Translations under genes and position numbers: made by a program
Shown here: positions 8,292-16,556 of the stretch, piece after piece
How the letters are laid out: every line of letters starts with the position of its first letter
Position numbering within the stretch: the first letter of the stretch is position 1
Notes under the pieces: generated by a model
The model's database searches: none
Told to the model about the DNA's origin: nothing
What the model saw: the letters and a program-made list of their open reading frames with translations, nothing else
Assembly (NCBI GenBank): GCA_963712835.1
Contig: CAVQJJ010000011.1
Coordinates: forward strand, 62,001 to 126,000
Length of the DNA: 64,000 nt
Direction: 5' to 3'
From: DATARH01 sp963712835
Lineage (GTDB): Bacteria > Pseudomonadota > Alphaproteobacteria > ATCC43930 > CGMCC-115725

Positions 8292-9386
8292 ATGGCCGGC
8301 GATAACGCCGCGTGGCTGCACCCGGGCGAAGCGGCGAGCACGCCGCCTCCGCCGAGCGGGGAGAGCCGCGCCATGCGCACACCCATCGCGCCATCGCCTG
8401 CGCCCAATTTCGCCGCGCTCGACCTCGGCACCAATAACTGCCGGCTGCTGGTGGCGCGCCCGGCGCCGATAGGGCATGGCGGCGGATTTCGCGTCGTCGA
8501 TGCGTTCTCGCGCATTGTCCGCCTCGGGGAAGGGCTCGAGGCGACGGGGGCGCTCAGCGAGGCGGCGATGGCGCGTACGCTCGACGCGCTCAAGGTGTGC
8601 GCCACCAAGATCGCCCAGCGGCGGGTCTGTGCCGGCCGCTCGGTGGCGACCGAGGCGTGCCGCCGCGCCGCCAATTGCGGCGAGTTCCTCGCCCGCGTGC
8701 GCGACGAAGTGGGCATCGAATTGGAAATCATCTCGACCCGCGAGGAAGCGCGGCTGGTCGTGTCGGGCTGCGCGCCGCTGCTCCACCCGCGCCTGCCCTA
8801 CGCGGTGGTGTTCGATATCGGCGGCGGCTCGACCGAGATCGTCTGGCTGCGCCACGACCGCGGCCGCAACAACCGGCCGCCGCGGCCGGAGATCCACGGC
8901 TCGATCTCGCTGCCGTTCGGCGTGGTGACGTTCACCGAGCGGTTCGGCGGGGTCGAGGTGACGCCGGCGATCTACCGCGCGATGGTCGACGAGGCCGAGG
9001 CGGCGCTGGCGCCGTTCGAGCACGAACACCACATCCGCCGCCATATCGCCGCGCGCCGGGTGCAGATGATCGGCAGCTCGGGCACGGTGACGACCCTGGC
9101 CGGCATCCACCTCGCGCTGCCGCGCTACATCCGGGCGCTGGTCGACGGCAGCAGCCTGACGTTCACGCAGATCGACAAGGTGTCGCGTCATCTCGCCGGG
9201 CTCGACCTCGCGGGCCGCGCGGCGAGCCCCTGCGTCGGCCGCGAGCGCGCCGACCTGGTGCTGTCGGGCTGCGCGATCCTCGATGCGATCTGCGCGACCT
9301 GGCCGGTCGGCCTGCTGCGCGTCGCCGACCGCGGCGTGCGCGAAGGCATCCTCTTCGACCTGATGAACGGCCGCTCGGCGCGCTGA
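8292..9386 (+). CDS. Ppx/GppA family exopolyphosphatase
   Basis: 364 residues of the actin/Hsp70-fold ppGpp/polyphosphate phosphatase family. Phosphate-1 motif FAALDLGTNNCRLLVA at about residue 40, catalytic Glu region RLGEGLEATGALS, STREEARLV, the second phosphate motif VVFDIGGGSTEIVW near 175, and GSSGTVTTLAG near 260. It is a short (single core) member, as in alphaproteobacteria. An internal ATG at 8373 with GGGGAG upstream could be the real start, giving 337 residues; the N-terminal 27 residues are Pro-rich and poorly conserved-looking. In sphingomonads this gene usually lies directly before rlmE; here a mobile element separates them. Confidence 0.85.
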   Translation: MAGDNAAWLHPGEAASTPPPPSGESRAMRTPIAPSPAPNFAALDLGTNNCRLLVARPAPIGHGGGFRVVDAFSRIVRLGEGLEATGALSEAAMARTLDALKVCATKIAQRRVCAGRSVATEACRRAANCGEFLARVRDEVGIELEIISTREEARLVVSGCAPLLHPRLPYAVVFDIGGGSTEIVWLRHDRGRNNRPPRPEIHGSISLPFGVVTFTERFGGVEVTPAIYRAMVDEAEAALAPFEHEHHIRRHIAARRVQMIGSSGTVTTLAGIHLALPRYIRALVDGSSLTFTQIDKVSRHLAGLDLAGRAASPCVGRERADLVLSGCAILDAICATWPVGLLRVADRGVREGILFDLMNGRSAR

Positions 9387-9578
9387 GCCATCGCGACGCG
9401 GCGGCAATCCAAAAGCCGCCCGAGCGATGCGATAAAAGATCAGGGCCAAGCCTCTGTTTTTCCTCAGTTCGCCGCTGATTAACAGAAGGCTGAACAGGCG
9501 GAGCAATAGGAAGGCGAAACGGAGCCTCAGGATGGTGCGGGACATGATCGAGGATATCTGTTCTTGTTATGTTCCTAT

Positions 9579-9586
9579 CAAGATGG
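9579..9586. repeat. target-site duplication, left copy (CAAGATGG)
   Basis: Eight bases identical to 12636-12643, immediately outside the left terminal inverted repeat. The two copies bracket the element exactly, which shows that it moved in by transposition. Confidence 0.93.
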
Positions 9587-9612
9587 GGTAGTGTCTCAGT
9601 TTGATTGTAACA
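9587..9612 (+). repeat. left terminal inverted repeat
   Basis: 26 bases that are the exact reverse complement of 12610-12635. The outermost bases are GGTAGTGTCTCAGTTTG. Similarity stops directly after this length. Confidence 0.95.
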
Positions 9613-9863
9613 GACCCTGATCGCCCTTGACGGCGGCATCGCGCCGCCTACGTTCCCACTGTATGCTTAGCGCAAAGCAGCGGGAGCGGCAGGGTGCCTT
9701 ACTACATCTTTCGAGCCACAACTGGTATGGCGATGGCGATAACAAAAAATCGAACAGGCGCGGGTTTGCCGAAACGTGCCGTTGGTGGCTGGCAGTTCGA
9801 GAGAAATGGACATCAATGCGACTGACGGGCCGCGCATAGGCGCATCGTCGCAGGAAATTGTCG

Positions 9864-10109
9864 ATGGCATCGAAAAAGACCGGTCAAATCCTAATGCCAC
9901 GCGGTCCTAGAGGCGAGAAGCGCCCCGCCGACGTGATCGGCAACGCCGTTCGCATCATGCGGATCGCAACCGGCGAGGAAACCGAGGAACTCGATTCGGT
10001 TAAGTCGGCGGCAGCAGAGCTTGGGAGCCGAGGCGGCAAAGAGATGTCTCCGACACGCCGTGCCGAGATCGCAAGAAAGCTGCGGCTAGTCGCTGGGGAA
10101 AGCGACTAG
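9864..10109 (+). CDS. small basic protein in the transposon (unknown function)
   Basis: 81 residues, rich in Lys/Arg (MASKKTGQILMPRGPRGEKR near the N-terminus), then a DVIGNAVRIMRIATGEETEE segment and an Ala/Glu/Arg helix ending SPTRRAEIARKLRLV. The C-terminal pattern (LGSRGGKEMSPTRRAEIARK) recalls short nucleic-acid-binding proteins of alphaproteobacteria, but the function is unknown. The ATG was chosen because AGGA lies 8 nt upstream; a TTG two codons earlier is possible. It converges on the ATPase gene with a 4-nt overlap of the stops, so the pair is compact. Parts of the family resemble proteins often carried by mobile DNA. Confidence 0.6.
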   Translation: MASKKTGQILMPRGPRGEKRPADVIGNAVRIMRIATGEETEELDSVKSAAAELGSRGGKEMSPTRRAEIARKLRLVAGESD

Positions 10110-11545
10110 GCTAGCGCATCCTCGATAATCTGGCTGACGCGGTTTGCTTCGGCGACGGGCGTTCCCTTCGCCCATTCGGCGCACATCGCCTGCCATAGAG
10201 TATCACCCCCGCATATGAGGCGATTGGCAGCAAATCGCACCCAGTCGTGATGATCGGGCAAGGTCATCGCGGCATTGCAGGCATCATCGACCGTTGAAAC
10301 ATCGCGAGCTATCCGCACCCATAGATCACCCCATCTGGCTGCTCGTAGCCTACTAAATACAACCCTTTCCGGCGCATCGCCGCCGGGAAGCAACGCGCAT
10401 CCTGGCCCTTCCGCACTGTCGCCATCGAGAAAAACGCATGACGGGCGAGGAAATCGTTTGGCATCGACCATTTGGCCGAGCGCGTAACCCACATTAGTCC
10501 CGCCAAACGGCACAAACGCGCATCTCGGGAAAACTTCTTTCGCGTGCATCGCCAGCAATTCGGACAGCATTATTGCTGCGGCACGATCCTCAACATATAC
10601 GTCGCATTCTGGATGAACATCGTCATCCATTTTGGTCATGGCAAATTGCGGGCTAATACCGGAGATGATCTTTTTCTCGCCTTGGGTTTCGAGAATATAC
10701 ATGCGAGCTTCTTGCGGAAGTTCATCAAGAACATAAGGAGAGTGCGTAGAAATTATCATCTGAAACTCGCGCAACCGACATTGCTGAGCGAGATCGCGGA
10801 TTAGCCGCCGTTGTGATCGTGGGTGAAGTGAGGAGTCAAATTCGTCGATAAGGACAAGGCCATATTTCGGGAGATCGGCTTGAATCAGTTCGGTGACCAT
10901 TGTTTCGCCGGAACCTTGATGAAATCCCGAATATTCCTGTCTTCGTTGGCTAATGACCGGGATATCGCGGTTATCGTCGATGGTGGATAGTGCCATGCGA
11001 GCGGAATCGTAATTTCGTCCCATTATGGCTGAGAGCCGATTTACCTGTTCCTCATCGAAAGGACGCGCCGATTTTTCTTCATGTTTGTTCTTGGCAATTC
11101 GGGCGTACCCGACGCGCGTCCCGACCGGCTGAATCCGATTGAGATCGATATATTCTATCGCGCGCACGGGACGTTCTCCGTGCCCGAGCCATCTTGTTGT
11201 GGGCTTCCGGATCGATTTCTCGTTTCGGTTATTGCCCTGCATGTAGCTGTATTTTATGGACGCATCGCGGACTTGATCCCAAGCGGTATCAGGGAAAAAT
11301 TCAGATGGGAAATAGGTCTCGCGATCATTGGGCGCGCGGTAAACGCAAGCGGCGGCTTGCAGCAAGGTGCTCTTGCCCGATCCGTTCTCTCCAGTCAGTG
11401 CTATGATCGGGAATGATAGGGTTAGTCGCTGTTCCCCTGTCCAACCACGAATGCCTTTGATTTCAAGCCACTCTAGGCGTTGCGGCCAGCCAACTCCCCC
11501 CGACCACTTCCGTTGCAGCCGCCGCACTTCGTCGTTGATGGCCAT
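10106..11545 (-). CDS. OLD-like AAA/ABC ATPase with C-terminal TOPRIM nuclease-like domain
   Basis: 479 residues. The ATPase domain has Walker A TGENGSGKST (51-60), a degenerate ABC signature around QGSGE (210-214), Walker B LVLIDEFD (230-237) and the switch His in STHSPYVLDEL (268). The C-terminal part has TOPRIM-like elements: the acidic VYVEDRAAA (Glu319) and the VFLDGDSAEG strand (Asp374/Asp376). This order matches single-chain OLD-family ATPase/nucleases, several of which (OLD of phage P2, GajA, retron-associated OLD) act in antiphage defence. The start MAINDEV has GGAG 6 nt upstream. It is cargo inside the transposon, with lower GC than its surroundings. Confidence 0.85.
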   Translation of the reverse strand: MAINDEVRRLQRKWSGGVGWPQRLEWLEIKGIRGWTGEQRLTLSFPIIALTGENGSGKSTLLQAAACVYRAPNDRETYFPSEFFPDTAWDQVRDASIKYSYMQGNNRNEKSIRKPTTRWLGHGERPVRAIEYIDLNRIQPVGTRVGYARIAKNKHEEKSARPFDEEQVNRLSAIMGRNYDSARMALSTIDDNRDIPVISQRRQEYSGFHQGSGETMVTELIQADLPKYGLVLIDEFDSSLHPRSQRRLIRDLAQQCRLREFQMIISTHSPYVLDELPQEARMYILETQGEKKIISGISPQFAMTKMDDDVHPECDVYVEDRAAAIMLSELLAMHAKEVFPRCAFVPFGGTNVGYALGQMVDAKRFPRPSCVFLDGDSAEGPGCALLPGGDAPERVVFSRLRAARWGDLWVRIARDVSTVDDACNAAMTLPDHHDWVRFAANRLICGGDTLWQAMCAEWAKGTPVAEANRVSQIIEDALA

Positions 11546-11692
11546 TTCTCGCTCCAAGATCATCTTCGCGCGAGGTTTCCCTGCCTCGCGACAGCCGCGC
11601 GGAGCATACCACAGTCGAAATAATTTTGTAGAATGAAAATTATTCTGCTATATGCCTCGCGCGGCGGGTCTGTTCGGCGCAGGGAAACCTAA

Positions 11693-12427
11693 CGCAAGGG
11701 GAGTCTTGCCGCGACCCACAAGTCTCAGCGCGTTCAGGTCGATGAGATTTGGTCGTTCACTTACGCGAAAGCGAAGAACCTCGCCGAGGCCAAGGCGGCT
11801 CCGCATGGGGCAGGCGATACCTGGACGTGGACGGCGATCGACGCGGACAGCAAGCTTATCGTTTCATGGTTCGTCGGCGAGCGTGACGCGGAATGCAGCG
11901 CGTGGTTCATGAAGGATGTCGCCCGGCGGCTCGGCAACCGCGTCCAGCTCACGAGCGACGGGCACCGCGCCTATTTTCATGCGGTCGAGGCCGCATTCGG
12001 CGACAACGTGGACTACGCGATGCTGGTGAAGCTCTACGGCGAGCCGTCGCATTCCCGCGAGGCGGCGCGCCGTTATAGCCCGTCCGATTGCGTCGGCACG
12101 AAGATGGATACGATTACCGGCAATCCCGACCCGAAGTACATATCGACGAGCTATGCCAAGCGCGCCAATTTGACGATGCGGATGCATATGCGGCGCTTCA
12201 CCCAACTCACCAACGCGTTCGGCAAGAAGCTCGAAAACCACGCGCACATGGTCGCGCTCTACGCGCTCTGGTACAACTTCGTCCGTATCCATAAGACGCT
12301 GCGTGTGACGCCAGCGATGGCCGCAGGGGTCGAAAAGCGGCTTTGGTCGATGGAAGACGTGGTTGCGATGCTCGATGAGCAGGCCGAGCGCCATACGCCC
12401 CGACTGGCTGATCGGCTAGTCGGATGA
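11693..12427 (+). pseudogene. DDE transposase of an IS1-like family, N-terminus missing
   Basis: The frame is open only from 11693, just after an in-frame TAA, and enters directly in the catalytic core: VQVDEIWSF (first Asp), LTSDGHRAYF (second Asp), then NLTMRMHMRRFTQLTNAFGK and IHKTLRVTPAMAAGV. The N-terminal helix-turn-helix part that precedes VDEIW in relatives is absent, and no shifted frame upstream encodes it. Relatives as I recall them read YVERQNLTMRM where this copy has YAKRANLTMRM, so the third acidic residue also appears lost. The first ATG within the frame is at 11909. It is therefore probably inactive. Confidence 0.8.
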
Positions 12428-12606
12428 CAATCCGCCGAACTGTCTATCGGCTGGGCGCTGGCCTGTTGCTGGTGCTCCAAATTGATTTCTGGCTCGCTCC
12501 CCAACGGTCATGGCTTCAATTTGTCGCTTTGCAAGGATCGGTCGTCCTGTTCCTCGCATGGATAATCGATTTCATCTGCCGGTATCGTAATCGGTTTCGC
12601 CATTGA
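12424..12606 (+). CDS. putative 60-residue membrane protein at the transposon right end
   Basis: The start overlaps the transposase stop as ATGA. The peptide has two hydrophobic helices (LGAGLLLVLQIDFWL and FVALQGSVVLFLAWIIDFI) and a basic tail. It ends 4 nt before the right inverted repeat, so it fills the element to its edge. No family was recognised. It may be a passenger gene or a chance frame. Confidence 0.4.
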   Translation: MTIRRTVYRLGAGLLLVLQIDFWLAPQRSWLQFVALQGSVVLFLAWIIDFICRYRNRFRH

Positions 12607-12609
12607 GTT

Positions 12610-12635
12610 TGTTACAATCAAACTGAGACACTACC
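12610..12635 (-). repeat. right terminal inverted repeat
   Basis: 26 bases, the exact reverse complement of 9587-9612. It is directly followed by the second target-duplication copy CAAGATGG at 12636-12643. Confidence 0.95.
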
Positions 12636-12704
12636 CAAGATGGCGATGAAAAAAAATTTCTGCGGGGTAAACCCTCACCCGGCGCGCCGCTTTGCGTCTC
12701 GCCA

Positions 12705-12773
12705 CCCTCTCCCGCAAGCGGGAGAGGGGTTATGGTGGTGTGCTTCGTTGTTCCCTCTCCCGCAAGCGGGAGA
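12705..12773. repeat. two copies of a short palindrome (REP-like)
   Basis: CCCTCTCCCGCAAGCGGGAG occurs at 12705-12724 and 12753-12772. Each copy is self-complementary around GCAAGC and can form a hairpin with an 8-10 bp stem. A CCCTCACCC motif at 12672-12680 and GGGTGAGGG at 12775-12783 form an outer inverted pair. The unit lies directly upstream of rlmE and looks like an intergenic REP-type element. Confidence 0.75.
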
Positions 12774-12786
12774 CGGGTGAGGGTAT

Positions 12787-13470
12787 ATGGCGCGAACCAC
12801 GAAAACCGGAGGCGGCAGGCCGTTGACGGTGCGCGTCAAGCGCGCGCGGCGGCGGAAGCCGTCGTCGACCGAGTGGCTGACGCGGCAGTTGAACGACCCT
12901 TATGTCGCCGAGGCGCGGCGGCAGGGATATCGTTCGCGCGCCGCGTTCAAGCTGCAGCAGCTCGACCAGCGCTTCCGGCTGCTGGCGCGCGGGCAGCGGG
13001 TCGTCGATCTCGGCTGCGCGCCGGGCGGCTGGAGCCAGGTCGCGGCGGATAAGGTTGGGCCGTCTGGCGCGGTGGTCGGCATCGACCTGCAGGAGACCGA
13101 TTCGCTGCCCGACGTGATCTTGCTGCACGGCGATTTCCGTGACGACGCGATGGTGGCGCAAATCCGCGCGGCGCTGGGCGGGCCCGCCGATCTGGTGCTG
13201 AGCGACATGGCGGCGCCGGCGACCGGACATGCGGCGACCGACCATCTGCGCGTCGTGGCGCTGGCCGAGGAGGCGTTCGCGCTGGCGGCAACGCTGCTGA
13301 AGCCGGGCGGCGCCTTTGTCGCCAAGGTGTTCCAGGGCGGCGCGACGGGCGAGCTGCTCGCCGCGTTGAAGAAAGCCTTCGCCGAGGTGCGCCACGCCAA
13401 GCCGGCGGCGAGCCGCGCCGAATCGGCGGAGACCTATGTCGTCGCCAAGGGGTTTCGCGGCGCCCGCTGA
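12787..13470 (+). CDS. rlmE: 23S rRNA 2'-O-methyltransferase RlmE (FtsJ)
   Basis: 227 residues. It methylates the 2'-OH of U2552 in 23S rRNA during large-subunit maturation, using SAM. The SAM motif DLGCAPGGWSQ is at 74-84, and the catalytic tetrad is visible as Lys55 (AAFKLQQL), Asp140 (LVLSDMAAP), Lys180 (AFVAKVFQG) and Glu215 (SAETYVVAKGF). The N-terminus carries a basic extension (KRARRRKPSS) typical of alphaproteobacterial members. guaB follows 85 nt downstream on the same strand. Confidence 0.95.
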   Translation: MARTTKTGGGRPLTVRVKRARRRKPSSTEWLTRQLNDPYVAEARRQGYRSRAAFKLQQLDQRFRLLARGQRVVDLGCAPGGWSQVAADKVGPSGAVVGIDLQETDSLPDVILLHGDFRDDAMVAQIRAALGGPADLVLSDMAAPATGHAATDHLRVVALAEEAFALAATLLKPGGAFVAKVFQGGATGELLAALKKAFAEVRHAKPAASRAESAETYVVAKGFRGAR

Positions 13471-13555
13471 ACGACCATATCTCCCATGCTGCGGCGCGAT
13501 ATTTCGCGCGAACCCCTTCGGTGTATAGTGCGCCGCCATCGATCAAGGAGATGGC

Positions 13556-15016
13556 ATGGAGATCCGGCAAGCGCTCACCTTCGACGACGTCATGCTGGTC
13601 CCGGCGGCGTCGAGCATCCTGCCCGGCGACACCGACACAAAAACACGCATCACCCGAGAGATCGAGCTCGGCATCCCGCTGATCTCGGCGGCGATGGACA
13701 CGGTGACCGAGGGCGCGCTCGCCATCGCCATGGCGCAGGCTGGCGGGCTCGGCGTGATCCACCGCAACCTGCCGGTCGACCAGCAGTCCGCCGAGGTGCG
13801 CAAGGTCAAGAAGTTCGAGGCCGGGATGGTGGTGAACCCGGTCACCATCCACCCCGACGAGACGCTGGCCGACGCCCTCGCGCTGATGGCCAACCACAGG
13901 ATTTCCGGGATTCCCGTTGTCGAGCATGGCGGCAGACTTGCCGGCATCCTCACCAATCGCGACGTGCGGTTTGCCGACGACCCGCGCCAGCGGGTCAGCG
14001 AGCTGATGACGCACAAGAACCTCATCACCGTCAGCGAAGGGGTCGGCAAGGACGAGGCGAAACGCCTCCTGCATCAGCACCGCATCGAGAAGCTGCTGGT
14101 GGTCGACAAGGCCTATCGCTGCACCGGGCTCATCACGGTGAAAGATATCGAAAAGGCGCAGCTTTTCCCCAACGCCGCGAAGGACGAGCACGGAAGGCTG
14201 CGCGTCGCCGCCGCCTGCGGCACCGGCAAGGGCGAGCTGGAACGCGCCGAGGCGCTGTTCGACGCCGGGGTCGACATCATGGTCGTCGACACCGCGCATG
14301 GCCATTCGCTCAGCGTGCTCAAGGCCGTCGAGGAAGTCCGCCGGATGTCGAACTACACCCAGGTGATCGTCGGCAATGTCGCGACCGCCGCGGGGGCGCG
14401 CGCGGTGATCGAGGCTGGCGCCGACGCGGTCAAGGTCGGCATCGGGCCGGGCTCGATCTGCACTACGCGCATGGTGGCGGGGGTCGGCGTGCCGCAATTC
14501 ACCGCCATCACCGACGCGGTCGAGGAATGCCGCCAGCACGGCGTGCCGGTGATCGCCGACGGCGGCATCAAGTTCTCGGGCGATCTGGCCAAGGCGATCG
14601 CCGCCGGCGCCGATTGCGCGATGATCGGCTCGCTTTTCGCCGGCACCGACGAGAGCCCGGGCGAGGTGTTCCTCTACCAGGGCCGCAATTACAAATACTA
14701 CCGCGGCATGGGCTCGATCGGGGCGATGGCGCGCGGCTCGGCCGACCGCTACTTCCAGCAGGAGATCACCGACACGCTGAAGCTGGTGCCCCAGGGGGTG
14801 GAAGGCCGCGTGCCGCACAAGGGACCGCTCGGCAACATCATCCACCAGCTGATCGGCGGGCTCAAAGCGGCGATGGGCTATACCGGCAACCGCACGATCG
14901 CCGAGATGCAGCAGAACTGCCAGTTCGTGCGCATCACCGGCGCGGGGCTGCGCGAGAGCCACGTCCACGACATCGCGATCACCCGCGAGCCGCCGAACTA
15001 CCGGCAGGATATGTAG
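13556..15016 (+). CDS. guaB: inosine-5'-monophosphate dehydrogenase
   Basis: 486 residues. It oxidises IMP to XMP with NAD+, the first committed step of GMP synthesis. The TIM barrel begins LTFDDVMLVPA; two CBS domains occupy about 93-203; the active-site loop GIGPGSICTTR carries Cys302; the mobile flap region follows with YYRGMGSIGAM. AAGGAG lies 6 nt before the ATG. The gene sits with the RsmB-type methyltransferase and guaA on the same strand, a conserved arrangement in sphingomonads. Confidence 0.97.
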   Translation: MEIRQALTFDDVMLVPAASSILPGDTDTKTRITREIELGIPLISAAMDTVTEGALAIAMAQAGGLGVIHRNLPVDQQSAEVRKVKKFEAGMVVNPVTIHPDETLADALALMANHRISGIPVVEHGGRLAGILTNRDVRFADDPRQRVSELMTHKNLITVSEGVGKDEAKRLLHQHRIEKLLVVDKAYRCTGLITVKDIEKAQLFPNAAKDEHGRLRVAAACGTGKGELERAEALFDAGVDIMVVDTAHGHSLSVLKAVEEVRRMSNYTQVIVGNVATAAGARAVIEAGADAVKVGIGPGSICTTRMVAGVGVPQFTAITDAVEECRQHGVPVIADGGIKFSGDLAKAIAAGADCAMIGSLFAGTDESPGEVFLYQGRNYKYYRGMGSIGAMARGSADRYFQQEITDTLKLVPQGVEGRVPHKGPLGNIIHQLIGGLKAAMGYTGNRTIAEMQQNCQFVRITGAGLRESHVHDIAITREPPNYRQDM

Positions 15017-15022
15017 TCGCGG

Positions 15023-15116
15023 TGTCATTGCGAGGAGCGCGCAGCGCGACGCGGCAATCTCCCTCGGAAGAGGGCCAAGACGGCTGGAGATTGCTTCGCT
15101 CCGCTCGCAATGACGG
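15023..15116. repeat. intergenic inverted repeat of the GTCATTGCGAG type
   Basis: The left arm (15023-15062, TGTCATTGCGAGGAGCGC...GCAATCTCC) and right arm (15085-15114, GGAGATTGC...CGCTCGCAATGAC) are largely complementary and would form a long hairpin with an interrupted stem. Repeats with these ends are common between genes in alphaproteobacteria. It fills almost the whole gap between guaB and the RsmB gene. Confidence 0.85.
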
Positions 15117-15125
15117 CGGGCTGTC

Positions 15126-16556
15126 ATGACCCCCGGAGCGCGCATCGCCGCCGCGATCGACATCCTCGAAGCCCTCGCCGCCGGCTCGCGGCCGGCGGAT
15201 GACGTTGCCGCCGATTATTTCCGCCGCCGCCGCTATATCGGCTCGAAAGACCGCGCCCAAGTCGCGCGCCATGTCTACAGCGTGCTGCGCCACCGCGCGG
15301 CGCTCGACTGGTGGGTCGAGCGCGCCGGACGCAGCAACATCGGCGCCTCGCCGCGCAGCCGGATGATGGCGGCGCTCGCCATCGCCGAGGGCGAGCCGGA
15401 GACCGAGATCGTCGCCAGTTTCGACGGCGGCCGCTTTCGCCCGGCCGCGCTGTCGCCGGTCGAAGGGCGGCTGGTGGAGGCGCTCGCCGGGCGCAGCCTG
15501 CGCCATCCCGCGATGCCGCGGGCGGTCGCCAACGATGTGCCGGATTGGCTGCTGCCGCATCTCGAAGCGGTCTACGGCGACCGGCTGGAAGAAGAAATGG
15601 CCGGGTTCAACGCCACGGCGCCGGTCGATCTACGGGTGAACCTGCTGAAGACCGACCGCGCGGGCGCGATCCGGGCGCTCGCGGCCGAGCATGTCCGCAC
15701 CGAGCCGACGCCCTTATCGCCAATCGGGCTGCGGCTCGCCGAGCGGGTGCCGCTGTCGGGGCTCGCGGCGTTCAAGGACGGGCTCGTCGAGGTGCAGGAC
15801 GAGGGCTCGCAGCTTGCGGCGCTGCTGCTCGGCGCGAAGCCCGGCATGCGGGTCGTCGATTTCTGCGCCGGAGCGGGCGGCAAGACGCTTGCATTGGCCG
15901 CTTCGATGGCGAACCGCGGCAAGATCGTCGCCTGCGACACCGCCGGCTGGCGGCTCGACCGCTCCGGCCAGCGGCTGCGCCGCGCCGGCGCCGGCAATGT
16001 CGAACGCAAGGCGCTGACAAGCGAGCGCGACCCGTGGGTCAAGCGCCACGCCCCCAAGGGCAAGGAAGGCGGCTTCGACCGCGTGCTGGTCGACGCGCCC
16101 TGTCTCGGGGTCGGGTCGTGGCGGCGCAACCCCGACGCCAAATGGCGCGCCACACCGCAAGACCTCGCCGAGTTGCAGGTTCGCCAGCACGACATCCTGG
16201 CGAGCGCGGCGCGGCTGGTGAAACCGGGCGGACGGCTCGCTTATGTCACCTGCTCGCTGTTGCGCGAGGAAAACGAGGCGCAGGCCGAGCGTTTCCTCGC
16301 CGAGACGACGGATTTCGCGCTGGTGCCAGTCGCGCGGGCCTGGGACGAGGCGATCGGCACCCCCTGCCCCACGCCAACTCCCCATGGCGGCGATTTCCTG
16401 CGCCTGACCCCGGCGCGGCACGGCACTGACGGTTTTTTCGTCGCGATTTTCGAGCGTGCCCAACCCGCCGTCATTCCGGGATGTCTCGAAGGAGCAGACG
16501 CGGAACCCATGAACACGGACGAGGAAAGTGACGTTCGAACGACTGCGCACACCTAG
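15126..16556 (+). CDS. RsmB/NOP family RNA cytosine-5 methyltransferase
   Basis: 476 residues. An N-terminal NusB-like helical part (about 1-135) precedes a PUA-like linker and the class I SAM fold: VVDFCAGAGGKTLALA near 240, VACDTAGWRLDR, VDAPCLGVGSWRRNPD with the conserved Cys near 325, and the catalytic YVTCSLLREEN near 370. Members methylate C967 of 16S rRNA or other rRNA/tRNA cytosines. It lies between guaB and guaA. The last 30 or so residues, from AVIPGCLEG on, are encoded by an intergenic-type inverted repeat, so the natural C-terminus has probably been replaced by repeat-derived sequence. Confidence 0.9.
   Translation: MTPGARIAAAIDILEALAAGSRPADDVAADYFRRRRYIGSKDRAQVARHVYSVLRHRAALDWWVERAGRSNIGASPRSRMMAALAIAEGEPETEIVASFDGGRFRPAALSPVEGRLVEALAGRSLRHPAMPRAVANDVPDWLLPHLEAVYGDRLEEEMAGFNATAPVDLRVNLLKTDRAGAIRALAAEHVRTEPTPLSPIGLRLAERVPLSGLAAFKDGLVEVQDEGSQLAALLLGAKPGMRVVDFCAGAGGKTLALAASMANRGKIVACDTAGWRLDRSGQRLRRAGAGNVERKALTSERDPWVKRHAPKGKEGGFDRVLVDAPCLGVGSWRRNPDAKWRATPQDLAELQVRQHDILASAARLVKPGGRLAYVTCSLLREENEAQAERFLAETTDFALVPVARAWDEAIGTPCPTPTPHGGDFLRLTPARHGTDGFFVAIFERAQPAVIPGCLEGADAEPMNTDEESDVRTTAHT

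Larger units (their letters stand above)
9587..12635 (+). mobile_element. 3,049-bp IS1-like element carrying an OLD-type ATPase cargo
   Basis: The element is bounded by a perfect 26-bp terminal inverted repeat starting GGTAGTGTCTCAG and by an 8-bp direct target duplication, a length consistent with IS1-type elements. From left to right it holds a small basic protein gene, a convergent ATPase/TOPRIM gene, the remains of a DDE transposase and a small membrane protein frame. The central 10.3-11.6 kb part is visibly less GC-rich than the flanks. It lies between a ppx-like gene and rlmE, normally neighbours. Because the resident transposase is incomplete, movement probably depended on a related element elsewhere. 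Confidence 0.9.

Noticed and set aside
8151..9545. Long minus-strand frame across the ppx-like gene
   Set aside because: It is antisense to a clear Ppx/GppA gene and Arg/Ala/His-rich, as expected for a GC-rich shadow; only its first 50 residues lie outside the gene and match no known family.
12705..12783. Possible CRISPR-like pair of repeats before rlmE
   Set aside because: Only two short palindromic copies with a 28-nt gap; this is a REP-type hairpin, not a CRISPR array.
12947..15163. 738-codon minus-strand frame over rlmE and guaB
   Set aside because: It is antisense to two well-supported genes, with low-complexity Arg/His/Asp composition and no domain.
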